Source: Haliea sp964022665 (GTDB taxonomy: Bacteria > Pseudomonadota > Gammaproteobacteria > Pseudomonadales > Halieaceae). From it: DNA of 64,000 nucleotides. Every line of letters starts with the position of its first letter. The stretch's first letter is position 1. The DNA lies in contig CAXIDF010000001.1 of assembly GCA_964022665.1 (NCBI GenBank), positions 1 through 64,000 on the forward strand, read 5' to 3'. Position numbers and translations under genes: made by a program. Shown in pieces: positions 7,687-16,866 of the stretch. The notes beneath the pieces were generated by a model. It was given only the letters and a program-made list of their open reading frames with translations, searched no databases and had not been told where the DNA came from.

Positions 7687-8916
7687 TCAGGTGACCCGGG
7701 GGCGCTCACTGAAGCGTGCATCTCGGTAGGCCTCGGTGGCGAGGATATGCCGCAGCCGGTCAAGCGCAAAAGCCACGTCAGAGAAACTGTTGTACAGCGG
7801 TGCGAACCCGAAACGCACAACGTCCGGCTCACGGAAATCGACAATAACCCCGGCGGCAATCAGGGCCTGGGACACCCCCCAGGCGTGAGGGTGCGACAGC
7901 GCCACCTGGCTGCCCCGGCGCGCCGCATCCCGCGGCGTCAGTAGCTGCAGCACACCACCGTGCAATTCTGCCTGCAGGCTGTCGATGAAATAGCCGGAGA
8001 GCGCGAGGGACTTTGCCCGCAGGGCGCTCATCGACACACCGGCAAAACAGTCCAGAGCCGTGTCCAGGGCGGCCATGCCGAGGATACCCGGGGTCCCGGC
8101 AAGGTAGCGCTGCACCCCCGCCGCGGGGCGATAACCCGGCTCGAAGGCAAAGGGCTGCGCATGCCCCAGCCACCCACACAGCGGCTGCGCCACCTGGTTC
8201 TGGTGACGCGATGCCAGGTAGACAAAGGCCGGCGCGCCCGGCCCACCATTGAGAAACTTGTAGCCGCAGCCCACCGCCATATCCACCTGACACGCATCCA
8301 GTTCAATCGGCAGCACACCGGCGCTGTGAGCCAGGTCCCAGAGTACCAGGATGCCCCGGTCATGCGCCGCACGCGTCAGGGCCTGCATATTGTGCAGGCT
8401 ACCGTCGCGGAAATTCACCTGGGTGAGCATGAGCACGGCGACATCCTCGGCCATGGCCGTGATCAACTGCTCCGGCGGCACACTGCGCACCGAGCAGCGC
8501 GCCGTACCGAGCAGGTCACTGATGCCCTGGGTGAGGTACAGATCAGTGGGAAAGTTGCCCTCTTCGCTGAGAAGCACGGTACGCCCAGGGCGCAGCTGCA
8601 GCGCGGTGGTGAGCAGCTTGAACAGATTGACCGAGATACTGTCGCAGCAAATGACCTGCCCGGGGCCAGCGCCGAGCAGCCCGGCAATTTTTTCGCCAAC
8701 GGTAATCGGCATCCCGATCCAGTCGTGGCGATTCCAGCTGCTGATCAGGTCCTGGCCCCACTCGTCGCGAAGTAACTGCGCCAGCCGCGCCGGCACGGCA
8801 GCCGGCAGCACACCGAGTGAGTTGCCGTCGAGGTAGACGGTGTCCGTGGGCAGCTGAAAACGCTTGCGCAGATACCCGACGGCATCGTCTGCATCCAGTG
8901 AGGCGGCGTCTTTCAT
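7687..8916 (-). CDS. kynU: kynureninase
   Basis: PLP-dependent hydrolase (409 residues) that cleaves kynurenine to anthranilate and alanine, or 3-hydroxykynurenine to 3-hydroxyanthranilate. Visible: substrate/PLP motifs LDGNSLG (29-35) and EWGQDLISSWN, NFPTDLY (121-127), the PLP-phosphate region with WDLAHSAG (193-200), and the Schiff-base lysine in VGCGYKFLNGGPGAP at about K220. Length is normal for the family. Its ATG overlaps the TGA of the upstream alpha/beta hydrolase gene by four bases, implying translational coupling. No tryptophan dioxygenase or anthranilate-degrading gene is visible in the window. Confidence 0.95.
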   Translation of the reverse strand: MKDAASLDADDAVGYLRKRFQLPTDTVYLDGNSLGVLPAAVPARLAQLLRDEWGQDLISSWNRHDWIGMPITVGEKIAGLLGAGPGQVICCDSISVNLFKLLTTALQLRPGRTVLLSEEGNFPTDLYLTQGISDLLGTARCSVRSVPPEQLITAMAEDVAVLMLTQVNFRDGSLHNMQALTRAAHDRGILVLWDLAHSAGVLPIELDACQVDMAVGCGYKFLNGGPGAPAFVYLASRHQNQVAQPLCGWLGHAQPFAFEPGYRPAAGVQRYLAGTPGILGMAALDTALDCFAGVSMSALRAKSLALSGYFIDSLQAELHGGVLQLLTPRDAARRGSQVALSHPHAWGVSQALIAAGVIVDFREPDVVRFGFAPLYNSFSDVAFALDRLRHILATEAYRDARFSERPRVT

Positions 8917-9758
8917 GGTTGCTCCAACACGTCGTTCAGTGCCCGCACAAGCGCGGGGAAAGCGGCTGTACCCGGGTGAATCAGGTCGAAATGTCCCGCG
9001 CCCTCCACAACCCGCGTCTCGGCCGCAGTGATCGCCTGTGCCTGCGCGAGAGGCACAATGGAATCGACATCGCCATGCAGCAGAACGGTCGCCTGCGGCA
9101 GCGTCAATTCCCGCGGGGACGCGGCAGCATAGTACGCGGGCACCTGGTCGGGCTGTCCGCCGAGAAAGCGCACAGCGGCCTGCTGACAGCTATTATTGCC
9201 CGCGGCATAGTCGTGAAGGTCGGTGATGGCCGCAAGCCCGACGACCCCGCGCACCCGCAGGCCAGCCTCGCCATCGCCGGGTAACGCTGCACTGGCCCAC
9301 AGCGCGAGCTGACCGCCCGCGGAGTGACCGGCAAGCACCACGCGTTGCAGGTCCACATGGGCCGGGCCCAGTTCACGCAGCGCCTGAATCGCCACCAGCA
9401 CATCTTCGGCACTGCCCGGCCAGCCGCCCCCGGACTCACCCAGCCGCCGGTATTCAGGCGCCCACACCGCGAAACCCGCCGCGGCAAGCGCGCTGGCCAG
9501 CGGCGCGATATGTGCCACGTCGTACGCCTGCAACCAGCAACCACCGTGCACCAGAACCACCACCGGCGCCGGCTCGTGGACAACAGGCGCCCGCCAGAAC
9601 CGGGCGTACTGGCTCTGCGCCGCGCCGTAGGCGAACTGCCCGCTGTGCGGCGCAGACGGTGTTGCCAGCACATCGGCAAAGCTCACGGGCATGGCGGCCT
9701 GCTCAGCGCTCGCTGTTGCTGCCAGCCAGATCAGCGCCAGCGCAACAATGATTTTCAT
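8913..9758 (-). CDS. exported alpha/beta hydrolase, candidate arylformamidase/esterase
   Basis: Protein of 281 residues with a signal peptide (cleavage near ATA-SAEQ). It carries HGGCW oxyanion-hole and GHSAGG nucleophile-elbow motifs, a late HGDVDSIVP acid loop and GAGHFDLI with the catalytic His. HGG plus GHSAGG is the pattern of the BD-FAE/kynurenine formamidase (AFMID) and hormone-sensitive-lipase-like group. Four-base coupling to kynU suggests it makes kynurenine from N-formylkynurenine. The signal peptide is unexpected for a cytosolic pathway and leaves a periplasmic carboxylesterase as the alternative. Family is sure; substrate is inference from context. Confidence 0.8.
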   Translation of the reverse strand: MKIIVALALIWLAATASAEQAAMPVSFADVLATPSAPHSGQFAYGAAQSQYARFWRAPVVHEPAPVVVLVHGGCWLQAYDVAHIAPLASALAAAGFAVWAPEYRRLGESGGGWPGSAEDVLVAIQALRELGPAHVDLQRVVLAGHSAGGQLALWASAALPGDGEAGLRVRGVVGLAAITDLHDYAAGNNSCQQAAVRFLGGQPDQVPAYYAAASPRELTLPQATVLLHGDVDSIVPLAQAQAITAAETRVVEGAGHFDLIHPGTAAFPALVRALNDVLEQP

Positions 9759-9860
9759 GACGAATGAATCCTCTTGGTCGACGGGGTCCAGCGCCGTATG
9801 CTATCCCAGAGCGGCTGACGACTACAGGCCGCAACGATAACAAGACTGAGGAACCTCGGC

Positions 9861-10805
9861 ATGAAAGCTTCACGCAAGGCTCAACTGCGAACACTTCTGG
9901 CAGGCCTGCTAATCGCCACCCCGACACTGGCGGATGGCTGGTATCCCTCCCGCCACGGCGCGGATGATACCCTGGGCGCCATCAATTTTCTCTCACCGGA
10001 GATTGTCGTGGAGGCCGCGCGGCTGGTCACCACCGGTAAAACCTACGCCCTGGGCGTACCGACAGGGCCAAACTCACCCGCCTACGGGCCGCGCCGCTAC
10101 GCCATGACAGTGCTGCAGCTGGATGACGGCCTGGGCACCCCGATGGCATCGAACCGTATTACCTCCAACGACGACCTGCTGCAAACCTGGATGGGCATCG
10201 GCAGCCAGATCGATGGCCTCGGCCACCTCGGCATCGATCATCGCTACTACAACGGCAAGCACGCCAGCGAGTTTGTAACGGTGACTGGCCTGACCGCGTT
10301 CAGCATCGACAGCCTGCCCCCCATCGTCAGCCGCGGCGTTCTGTTGAACATGGCCGCACACTTCAACCAACCCGTGCTGGATGCGGGCACTGTGTTCAAC
10401 AGTGACGACATCAAGGCCGCCGCCAGCGCCCAGAATGTGCGCCTGAAACAGGGTGACGTCGTGCTGTTCCATACCGGCTGGCTATCTATCGCCGACAGCG
10501 ACCCGGCGCGGTTCATGGCGGGCGAACCCGGCCTGGGTGAGGACGGCGCACGCTACCTGGGGGAGCTCGGCGTGGTTGCGGTGGGTGCCGACACCTGGGG
10601 GCTCGACGCCCTGCCTGGCGATAAAGCCGATGAACTGTTCCCGGCACACCAGGAACTGCTTGCACGCCAGGGCGTTTACATTCTGGAAAACATGGACACG
10701 CGCGCCCTGGTGGCGGACCAGGTGCAGGAGTTCCTCTTTGTGCTCGGGCAGCCGCGCTTTGTCGGTGCCGTGCAGGCCATCATCAACCCTGTCGCTATTC
10801 GCTAA
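9861..10805 (+). CDS. exported cyclase-family (KynB-like fold) hydrolase
   Basis: Protein of 314 residues with a signal peptide (MKASRKAQ, then a hydrophobic core, TLA-DGW). The mature part belongs to the cyclase superfamily (Pfam Cyclase) that includes bacterial kynurenine formamidase and isatin hydrolase. Seen: DTLGAINFLSPE, a metal-binding region GSQIDGLGHLGIDH where the usual G-T-H-x-D reads G-S-Q-I-D, GVLLNMAAHF, GDVVLFHTGW and VGADTWGLD. The altered metal-site residue suggests a sub-family away from canonical KynB. It is divergently transcribed from the hydrolase-kynU pair with a 102-base gap, so both sides may share a promoter region. Substrate unknown. Confidence 0.8.
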   Translation: MKASRKAQLRTLLAGLLIATPTLADGWYPSRHGADDTLGAINFLSPEIVVEAARLVTTGKTYALGVPTGPNSPAYGPRRYAMTVLQLDDGLGTPMASNRITSNDDLLQTWMGIGSQIDGLGHLGIDHRYYNGKHASEFVTVTGLTAFSIDSLPPIVSRGVLLNMAAHFNQPVLDAGTVFNSDDIKAAASAQNVRLKQGDVVLFHTGWLSIADSDPARFMAGEPGLGEDGARYLGELGVVAVGADTWGLDALPGDKADELFPAHQELLARQGVYILENMDTRALVADQVQEFLFVLGQPRFVGAVQAIINPVAIR

Positions 10806-10874
10806 CGCGATGCGCTAGAGATTGTCACGGAAATTGCGTAGCGTTACGCGCCTCCCACCAAGGAACTGTACACT

Positions 10875-12269
10875 GTGAATACATCCCGACCGCTGCTTCT
10901 TCCTATCGCCATTGTTCTACTGGCAGGCTGTTCCGACGGCAGTGATATGCCGCCACCACCGCCAGTGGTGCCCTCATCGCTGAGCATAGCGTCCACCGCC
11001 ATCCCGGAGGGTGCGCCCGGGGAAATGAATGCGCTCCGCTTCCGGGTCAGCATGACCGAGGCTCAACCGGCCGCCGTGCGTGTGCGTTACCGCACAGAGG
11101 GCGACAGCGCACAGCCCGATGTCGACTTCCTGCCTGCCGAGGGTGAAGTCACCCTCGAGCCGGGGACACTCAGCGCCGCTCTCACCGTTGATGTGTTTGG
11201 CAACGCCGCTGACGAGCCGGCCAAGACACTGCGCCTGGTTTACACCGTTGAGGGCAACGCCGAAGCAACCAGCGAGGCGGCGCTGGGCACGATTGCCAAT
11301 GACGACGCACAGTGCACGAGCCCGGCGGTGAAAGAGCCCAACCCCTGGCGCGTGTTCGGTGCCGATCCGCTCAACTACGCCCACCGGGGCGGCGTTATCG
11401 ACTTCCCCGAAAACACGCTGTATGCCTACGCCGAGGTGGCCGGGATTGGCGCCGACGTGCTGGAAATGGACGTTTACCAGACCCTCGACAACGAACTGGT
11501 GGTTCTGCACGACCTGAGCGTGGATCGCACGACCAATGGCCAGGGGCAGGTTGTGGACCTGACGCTGGCTGAGCTGCGCGAGCTCGACGCCGCGTACTGG
11601 TTCGTGCCTGGTGTTGGCACTCCGCACGATCGCCCGGAAGCCGACTATGTGTTTCGCGGTATCGCCACCGGTGATCGCCCGCCACCCCCCGGGTATAGCC
11701 GTGAGGATTTCCGTATCCCCACCCTGGAGGAGGCACTACAGCGCTTTGCGGGGAATCTGCTGAACGTGGAATTGAAACCCGACCTGGACGGTATCGGCGA
11801 CTACGAACAACAGATCGCAACCTTGCTGCTGCGCTACGGGCGCACCAGCGACATCATCGCGGCATCATTCGTCGACGAAGCCGCCACGGCCTTCAAGCAG
11901 GCTGCGCCCTGCATCCCTACCTCCGTACCCCTGGGCCAGGGCACCGGCCTGGTACTGGCCGCACAGGGGCCCGGCATAATCCCGCCGGTGCCGGAGCACG
12001 TATCCTTTCAGGTGCCACCTGACACCAGCCAGATTACCGGCGACGGGCAGCTGCCCGACGGCTTTTTCCTGCAGGTTGTGAACGAGGATTTCGTAGCCGA
12101 CGCACACGCCGCCAACCTGGCTGTTCAGGTGTGGACCATCAATGCCTGCGAAGACATGCTGCAGATGATGGCGCTGGGGGTCGATGCTATTATGACTGAC
12201 CGACCCGTGCTCCTGCAGTCTTTGCTGGACACGCCGCCTTCGGAGCGCAGCTGCGTCAGTCCTGGCTGA
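10875..12269 (+). CDS. lipoprotein with Calx-beta domain and glycerophosphodiester phosphodiesterase domain
   Basis: Protein of 464 residues from a GTG start (AAGGA upstream). Lipobox LAGC puts the lipidated Cys at about residue 19, and a proline-rich linker follows. Residues about 38-143 resemble a Calx-beta repeat (FRVSMTEAQPAAVRVRYRT, PDVDFLPAEGEVTLEPG, IANDD). Residues about 166-450 are a GDPD TIM barrel: AHRGG (H170, R171), PENT (E179, N180), EMDVYQT (E197, D199), HDLSVDRTTNG, ELKPD and a late MTDRP. GDPD enzymes release sn-glycerol-3-phosphate from deacylated phospholipids. Outer-membrane anchoring and a calcium-binding-type module before the enzyme are unusual. The 3' end overlaps the convergent reductase gene by 14 bases. 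Confidence 0.88.
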   Translation: MNTSRPLLLPIAIVLLAGCSDGSDMPPPPPVVPSSLSIASTAIPEGAPGEMNALRFRVSMTEAQPAAVRVRYRTEGDSAQPDVDFLPAEGEVTLEPGTLSAALTVDVFGNAADEPAKTLRLVYTVEGNAEATSEAALGTIANDDAQCTSPAVKEPNPWRVFGADPLNYAHRGGVIDFPENTLYAYAEVAGIGADVLEMDVYQTLDNELVVLHDLSVDRTTNGQGQVVDLTLAELRELDAAYWFVPGVGTPHDRPEADYVFRGIATGDRPPPPGYSREDFRIPTLEEALQRFAGNLLNVELKPDLDGIGDYEQQIATLLLRYGRTSDIIAASFVDEAATAFKQAAPCIPTSVPLGQGTGLVLAAQGPGIIPPVPEHVSFQVPPDTSQITGDGQLPDGFFLQVVNEDFVADAHAANLAVQVWTINACEDMLQMMALGVDAIMTDRPVLLQSLLDTPPSERSCVSPG

Positions 12270-13272
12270 CCCGCACCACCAGCTTGCCCCTGTTGCCGCC
12301 GTCGAACAGCAGGTTGACCGCCTCGGGGGCCTGCTCCAGCCCATCGATCACGGTTTCCTGATGCTTCAGGCGGCCCTCGAGGTACCACGTTGCCAGCTCT
12401 TGCGTAGCGGCTGGGAAACGGTCCATGAAGTCAGAGACAATGAAGCCCCGCACTTCAATACGACGCATGAGGATGGATGAGAAATCCGCGCGCATCGGTT
12501 CGCCGCTGTTGTAGCCGGAGATCATGCCACACAGGGGCATGCGCCCGAACAGGTTCATCCGCGCCATCACCGCTTCCATGATCTCGCCCCCCACGTTCTC
12601 GAAATTGACATCGATACCGTCCGGGGTGGCTGCCGCCAGCTGTTCACGCCAGTCGCTGGCTTTGTAATCCACCGCCGCGTCGAAGCCGAGTTCATCGAGC
12701 AGATAGCGGCACTTCTCTTCGCCGCCGGCAATGCCGACAGCGCGGCAGCCGCGAATCTTCGCGATCTGCCCGACCACCGAACCGACCGCACCGGCAGCGG
12801 CGGACACCAGCACTGTCTCTCCGACCTGGGGACGGCCCAACTCCAGTAAGCCGAAGTACGCAGTCAGCCCGGTCATACCGCAGGCACCGAGCATCGCCGA
12901 CAGCGGAATGGGCAGGTTGGCGGGCAGTACCGCCATGGCATTCTCCCCCTCGTCAGCCAGGCAATAGTCCTGCCAGCCGGTCAGGCCCATGACATGATCG
13001 CCCACCTGATAGCGGTCGGACTCCGACTTCACCACCACGCCAATGCCGCCACCGCGCATCACTTCACCAATGGCAACCGGCGGCATGTACTGGTCCATGT
13101 CACTCATCCAGATACGGTTGGTCGGATCCAGGCTGAGGTATTGCACCCGCACCAGTGCCTGCCCCGGGCCCGGTTCAGGCGCGGGCTGGGTGGCAAAATC
13201 GAAATGGCTGCGCTCAATGCGACCTGTGGGGCGCGCCTTGAGGCGGAATTGGCGGTTCTCGGGAACAGTCAT
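12256..13272 (-). CDS. curA: CurA/PTGR-type NADP-dependent MDR oxidoreductase
   Basis: Zinc-free medium-chain reductase (338 residues) that reduces activated alkenes, such as enones of the curcumin or leukotriene type, with NADPH. Visible: N-terminal RQFRLKARPTGR, the LSLDPTNRIWMSD segment typical of the prostaglandin-reductase branch, and the nucleotide-binding loop VSAAAGAVGSVVGQIAK. IAGGEEKCRYLLDELGFD and YFENVGGE-like NFENVGGEIM, which mark this sub-family, are also present. E. coli CurA (YncB) is 345 residues. GGAGA precedes the ATG. It ends inside the 3' end of the convergent GDPD gene. The physiological substrate is not known. Confidence 0.88.
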   Translation of the reverse strand: MTVPENRQFRLKARPTGRIERSHFDFATQPAPEPGPGQALVRVQYLSLDPTNRIWMSDMDQYMPPVAIGEVMRGGGIGVVVKSESDRYQVGDHVMGLTGWQDYCLADEGENAMAVLPANLPIPLSAMLGACGMTGLTAYFGLLELGRPQVGETVLVSAAAGAVGSVVGQIAKIRGCRAVGIAGGEEKCRYLLDELGFDAAVDYKASDWREQLAAATPDGIDVNFENVGGEIMEAVMARMNLFGRMPLCGMISGYNSGEPMRADFSSILMRRIEVRGFIVSDFMDRFPAATQELATWYLEGRLKHQETVIDGLEQAPEAVNLLFDGGNRGKLVVRVSQD

Positions 13273-13457
13273 CGGGGGTCTCCGTAATCAATTTGATTGC
13301 CCCGGCGGCAGTGCGGGGAGCAGGCGAACCCGAACAGTAACAGAATTGTCCACGGTGCCCCACTTTGCCGCGGTACACCTGTGCGGCCCCGTCTGCTACC
13401 CTGCTTGGCGCTCCCGTGAATTGAGTCCGACCTTGAGTGCGGGCTGAGGAACCCTGC

Positions 13458-15509
13458 ATGAACGAGGCGCAAACCGCCGCAATACCCCGCTCTACAGTCC
13501 TGCTTCCGGTGTTTATTCCCGCGCTCGTGGTGATTGTGCTGCTTGTTGTCGGCACTATCAGCAGCCCGGATCTCGCGGGACAATTGTTCAGTTCGTCCCT
13601 GGCCTGGATTACCACCACCTTCGGCTGGTTCTACATGTTGTCGGTGGCATTCTTCCTGATGTTCATTGTTGTGGTGGCTTTCAGTAGCTGGGGCAATATC
13701 AAGCTGGGGCCAGACCACGCCGACCCGCAATACAGCTTCCCCGCCTGGTTCGCCATGCTCTTTTCCGCGGGCTACGGCATTGCGCTGCTGTTTTTTGGCG
13801 TCGCCGAGCCCGTGCTGCATTACTCATCCCCGCCCGCGGGCGCCGCAGAAACGGTGAACGCGGCGCGCCAGGCCATGCAGATTGCCTTTTTCCACTGGGG
13901 CTTTCACATCTGGGCGATTTACGGGCTGGTGGGCCTGGTGCTCGCCTATTTTGCCTTCCGTCACGGCCTGCCCCTGTCCATCCGCTCGGCGCTCTATCCG
14001 CTGATCGGCGACCGTATCCACGGGCCGATCGGCCACGCGGTTGATGTGTTCGCGATCCTCGGCACCATGTTCGGCATTGCCACCACGCTGGGCCTGTCGG
14101 TCGCGCAGATCAACGCCGGCATCAACTACCTGTGGCCGCAGATTCCCGTCAACGTCACCGTGCAGATCATCGCCATCGTGGTCATCACCGGGCTGGCGAT
14201 CTTTTCCGTGGTGGCCGGCATGGACAAGGGCGTCAAGCGGCTATCCATCCTCAATATGGCACTGGCAGTGGCGCTGATGTTGTTCGTGTTCAGTGTGGGC
14301 CCCACGGTACACATTCTGGAGAGCTTCCTGCAAAACACCGGCAGCTACCTGAACCATATCGTCGAGCGCACTTTCAACCTGCAGGCCTATTCGCGCAGTG
14401 ACTGGATTGGCAACTGGACCCTGTTCATCTTCGGCTGGACTATTGCCTGGGCGCCCTTTGTCGGCCTGTTCATTGCCAAAATCAGCCGCGGTCGCACCAT
14501 CCGGCAATTTGTCGTGGGCGTGATGTTCGTACCCACGATATTCACCTTCATGTGGTTTTCCATCTTCGGCGACACCGCACTGCACCTGATCATGAACGAG
14601 GGCTATCACACCTTGATCGGCGAAGTGCAGGCAGACCATGCCGTGGCGCTGTTCAAGCTGTTCGAACGGCTGCCCTTTTCTGCAGTGGTCTCGTTCCTGA
14701 CGGTGATTCTTATCGTCACCTTCTTTGTCACCTCCTCAGACTCCGGTTCACTGGTGATTGATTCCCTCGCCTCAGGGGGCGCTCCTGTGACGCCGGTTTG
14801 GCAGCGCGTGTTCTGGGCCAGCAGCGAAGGCGCTGTCGCGGCGGCGCTCCTGCTCGCCGGCGGCCTCGGCGCACTGCAAACCATGACCATCGCCAGTGCC
14901 CTGCCGTTTTCCCTGATCATGATTGCCGCGGCGCTGGGCATGTGGCGCGCGCTGGTCATTGAGGGCCACCACCACACCAGCCTGAACACCGGCGTGCAAA
15001 CACGCCTGTCCGGCACCACAGGCCGCGGCCTGTGGCGGCGACGTTTGGCGGGGCTGGTTACATTCCCCGGCAGGGAAGACGTTGAGCAGTTCGTTACCAC
15101 GACTGTGCGCAAGGCCATGTGGCGTGTACAGCGCGAACTCGACAAGCAGGGCTGGCACGCAACGCTGCATGAAGAGGAAGCGCCCGCCCGGCTGTGGCTG
15201 GAGGTGACCAAAGAGGAGGCCGTGGACTTCATCTACGAGATTCGCCTGCTGGAGCACAGCCTGCCCCACTACGCGTTCCCGGAGATGACACATCACGGCG
15301 CGGACGTTGCGCATTACTACCGCGCCGAAGTGTTCCTGCGCCGGGGCGGACAGTCCTATGACATCTACGGCTTCGACCAGCACGACATCATCACGGACAT
15401 CCTCGACCAGCTGGAGAAACACCTGCATTTCCTGCATATCTCCCCAGCCAGCCTGCCCTGGAACATGGCCGAGCACGATGACATGTTACGGCCGACGCTG
15501 GAGAGCTAG
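13458..15509 (+). CDS. BCCT family betaine/choline transporter, BetT-like
   Basis: Inner membrane secondary transporter of 683 residues with about twelve hydrophobic segments. The BCCT signature region FSAGYGIALLFFGVAEP lies in the fourth helix area, and a Trp-rich segment WTLFIFGWTIAWAPFVGLF matches the substrate-binding part of BCCT proteins. A soluble C-terminal extension of about 170 residues begins near residue 515, as in E. coli BetT. BCCT carriers import betaine, choline or related osmolytes. The ATG at 13458 has GAGGA just upstream; an earlier GTG at 13437 is possible. Its stop codon shares two bases with the stop of the convergent mltB-like gene. Substrate not deducible. Confidence 0.9.
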   Translation: MNEAQTAAIPRSTVLLPVFIPALVVIVLLVVGTISSPDLAGQLFSSSLAWITTTFGWFYMLSVAFFLMFIVVVAFSSWGNIKLGPDHADPQYSFPAWFAMLFSAGYGIALLFFGVAEPVLHYSSPPAGAAETVNAARQAMQIAFFHWGFHIWAIYGLVGLVLAYFAFRHGLPLSIRSALYPLIGDRIHGPIGHAVDVFAILGTMFGIATTLGLSVAQINAGINYLWPQIPVNVTVQIIAIVVITGLAIFSVVAGMDKGVKRLSILNMALAVALMLFVFSVGPTVHILESFLQNTGSYLNHIVERTFNLQAYSRSDWIGNWTLFIFGWTIAWAPFVGLFIAKISRGRTIRQFVVGVMFVPTIFTFMWFSIFGDTALHLIMNEGYHTLIGEVQADHAVALFKLFERLPFSAVVSFLTVILIVTFFVTSSDSGSLVIDSLASGGAPVTPVWQRVFWASSEGAVAAALLLAGGLGALQTMTIASALPFSLIMIAAALGMWRALVIEGHHHTSLNTGVQTRLSGTTGRGLWRRRLAGLVTFPGREDVEQFVTTTVRKAMWRVQRELDKQGWHATLHEEEAPARLWLEVTKEEAVDFIYEIRLLEHSLPHYAFPEMTHHGADVAHYYRAEVFLRRGGQSYDIYGFDQHDIITDILDQLEKHLHFLHISPASLPWNMAEHDDMLRPTLES

Positions 15510-16738
15510 CCCTCCCCCGCCGGCTCCTGCATGGTGCCGTGTGCTGCCTTCTGCAGGCGCTGCTGGATCTCCGCGCTGGGGTACCCATCAGCCACGGTGC
15601 CCACGCTGCGCTGGAAGCGACTGAGGGCGGCGCGTGTTCCCGAGCCGAACAGGCCGTCCTCGGCGCCGGCGTCGAAACCCAGCGCATTCAGCCCCTGCTG
15701 CAGAGCCAGCACATCCGCGCGGGCCAGCGGCTGCTGGCCCGCCGGCGGCGCCTGCTGCAGAGGCCCGGCGCCGGCGATACGGTCTGCCAAATGCCCCACC
15801 GACAGGGCGTAGGACTCGGAGCGGTTCCAGCGCATGATCACGTCGAAATTGTCATACACGAGAAACGCCGGTCCCGACGCGCCGGCGGGCACCAGCAGCG
15901 ACGCCTGCAGCTCCGCGGTGGGCAGGGCTGCGCCGTCACTGCGTATCACCCCCAGACGCGCCCACTCGGCGAGTGGCAAGGCCTCGCCGGACAATGCCAG
16001 CTCATAGCGAAACCCCGCTGGCAGGCGCACTTCACGGCCCCAGCGCAGCGCCGGAACCCAGCCCAGGTCGCGCAGGAAGCGCGCGCCGGACGCCAGTGCG
16101 TCGCGCTCGCTGCGCCACAGGTTGATCCGGCCATCGCCGTCACCGTCAACCGCATAGCGCAGATAGTTGGAAGGCATGAACTGGGTGTGCCCCACAGCAC
16201 CGGCCCATGAGCCTTGCATATCGGCAGGGCTCAGGCCCTCCCGCTCCAGCAACTGCAGTGCGGCGATGAATTCCGTGCCAAAGAAATCGGCGCGGCGGGT
16301 GTCGCAGGCCAGGGTCGCCAGTGAGTCGAGCGTGGGCATGCGGCCGAGATAGGAACCGAAATTGGTCTCCAAACCCCAGAAGGCGACGAGGTAGTGACCG
16401 GGTACGCCGTATTCCCGCTGTAGCTGTGCAAGAAACTCGCGGTGTTGCGCGTACAGCGCCCGCCCCTGCTCGATGCGGCTCTCGGACACCCGCGCATTAA
16501 AGTACTGGGCGAAGGTCTGGACGAATTCTGGCTGCTTGCCATCCAGCTCCAGCACACGCGCTTGCTGCTGCAGGGTTGGCACCACGTCATCCACAATCTG
16601 CGCCGCCACTCCAGCGGCCCGCGCCTGACCCTGAAGAGCCTCCAGGCAAGCCGCAAAACCTTCTTCCGCCCGGACCGAAACACAGCCCAGCAGGCAAACT
16701 ACAACAACAACCGCGCGCAACAACATGACACCACACAT
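15506..16738 (-). CDS. MltB-type lytic murein transglycosylase with peptidoglycan-binding domain
   Basis: Periplasmic muramidase-like enzyme of 410 residues that cleaves glycan strands to 1,6-anhydro ends. A hydrophobic signal (MLLRAVVVVVCLLGCVSVRA) precedes the SLT_2/MltB domain. The catalytic Glu lies in FWGLETNFGSY, followed by PTLDSLATLACDTRRADFF, GSWAGAVGHTQFMPSNYLRYAVDGDGDG-type segments and a DLGW region. A C-terminal PG_binding_1 domain contains LQQGLNALGFDAGAEDGLFG. A start at 16738 is preferred (GGGAA upstream); 16726 is the alternative. The VCLLGC stretch could serve as a lipobox (Cys then VSV), though the position is marginal. Divergent from the sugar dehydrogenase. Confidence 0.9.
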   Translation of the reverse strand: MCGVMLLRAVVVVVCLLGCVSVRAEEGFAACLEALQGQARAAGVAAQIVDDVVPTLQQQARVLELDGKQPEFVQTFAQYFNARVSESRIEQGRALYAQHREFLAQLQREYGVPGHYLVAFWGLETNFGSYLGRMPTLDSLATLACDTRRADFFGTEFIAALQLLEREGLSPADMQGSWAGAVGHTQFMPSNYLRYAVDGDGDGRINLWRSERDALASGARFLRDLGWVPALRWGREVRLPAGFRYELALSGEALPLAEWARLGVIRSDGAALPTAELQASLLVPAGASGPAFLVYDNFDVIMRWNRSESYALSVGHLADRIAGAGPLQQAPPAGQQPLARADVLALQQGLNALGFDAGAEDGLFGSGTRAALSRFQRSVGTVADGYPSAEIQQRLQKAAHGTMQEPAGEG

Positions 16739-16807
16739 CCGGAACGATTCCCGACGATACTTACACCCGCAGGTGCAGGAAGCAAGATCCATCTGGCCCT
16801 GGGGGAC

Positions 16808-16837
16808 TTCGAGAATCCGCACACAAGTCGCTATACT
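16808..16837 (+). promoter_or_regulatory. candidate promoter of the PQQ sugar dehydrogenase
   Basis: TATACT at 16832-16837 makes a good -10 30 bases before the ATG. A weak -35 candidate, TTCGAG at 16808-16813, is 18 bases away. Only the -10 is convincing. Confidence 0.3.
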
Positions 16838-16866
16838 GTGCTCCGTACTGTCACTGAGAGAGACTC

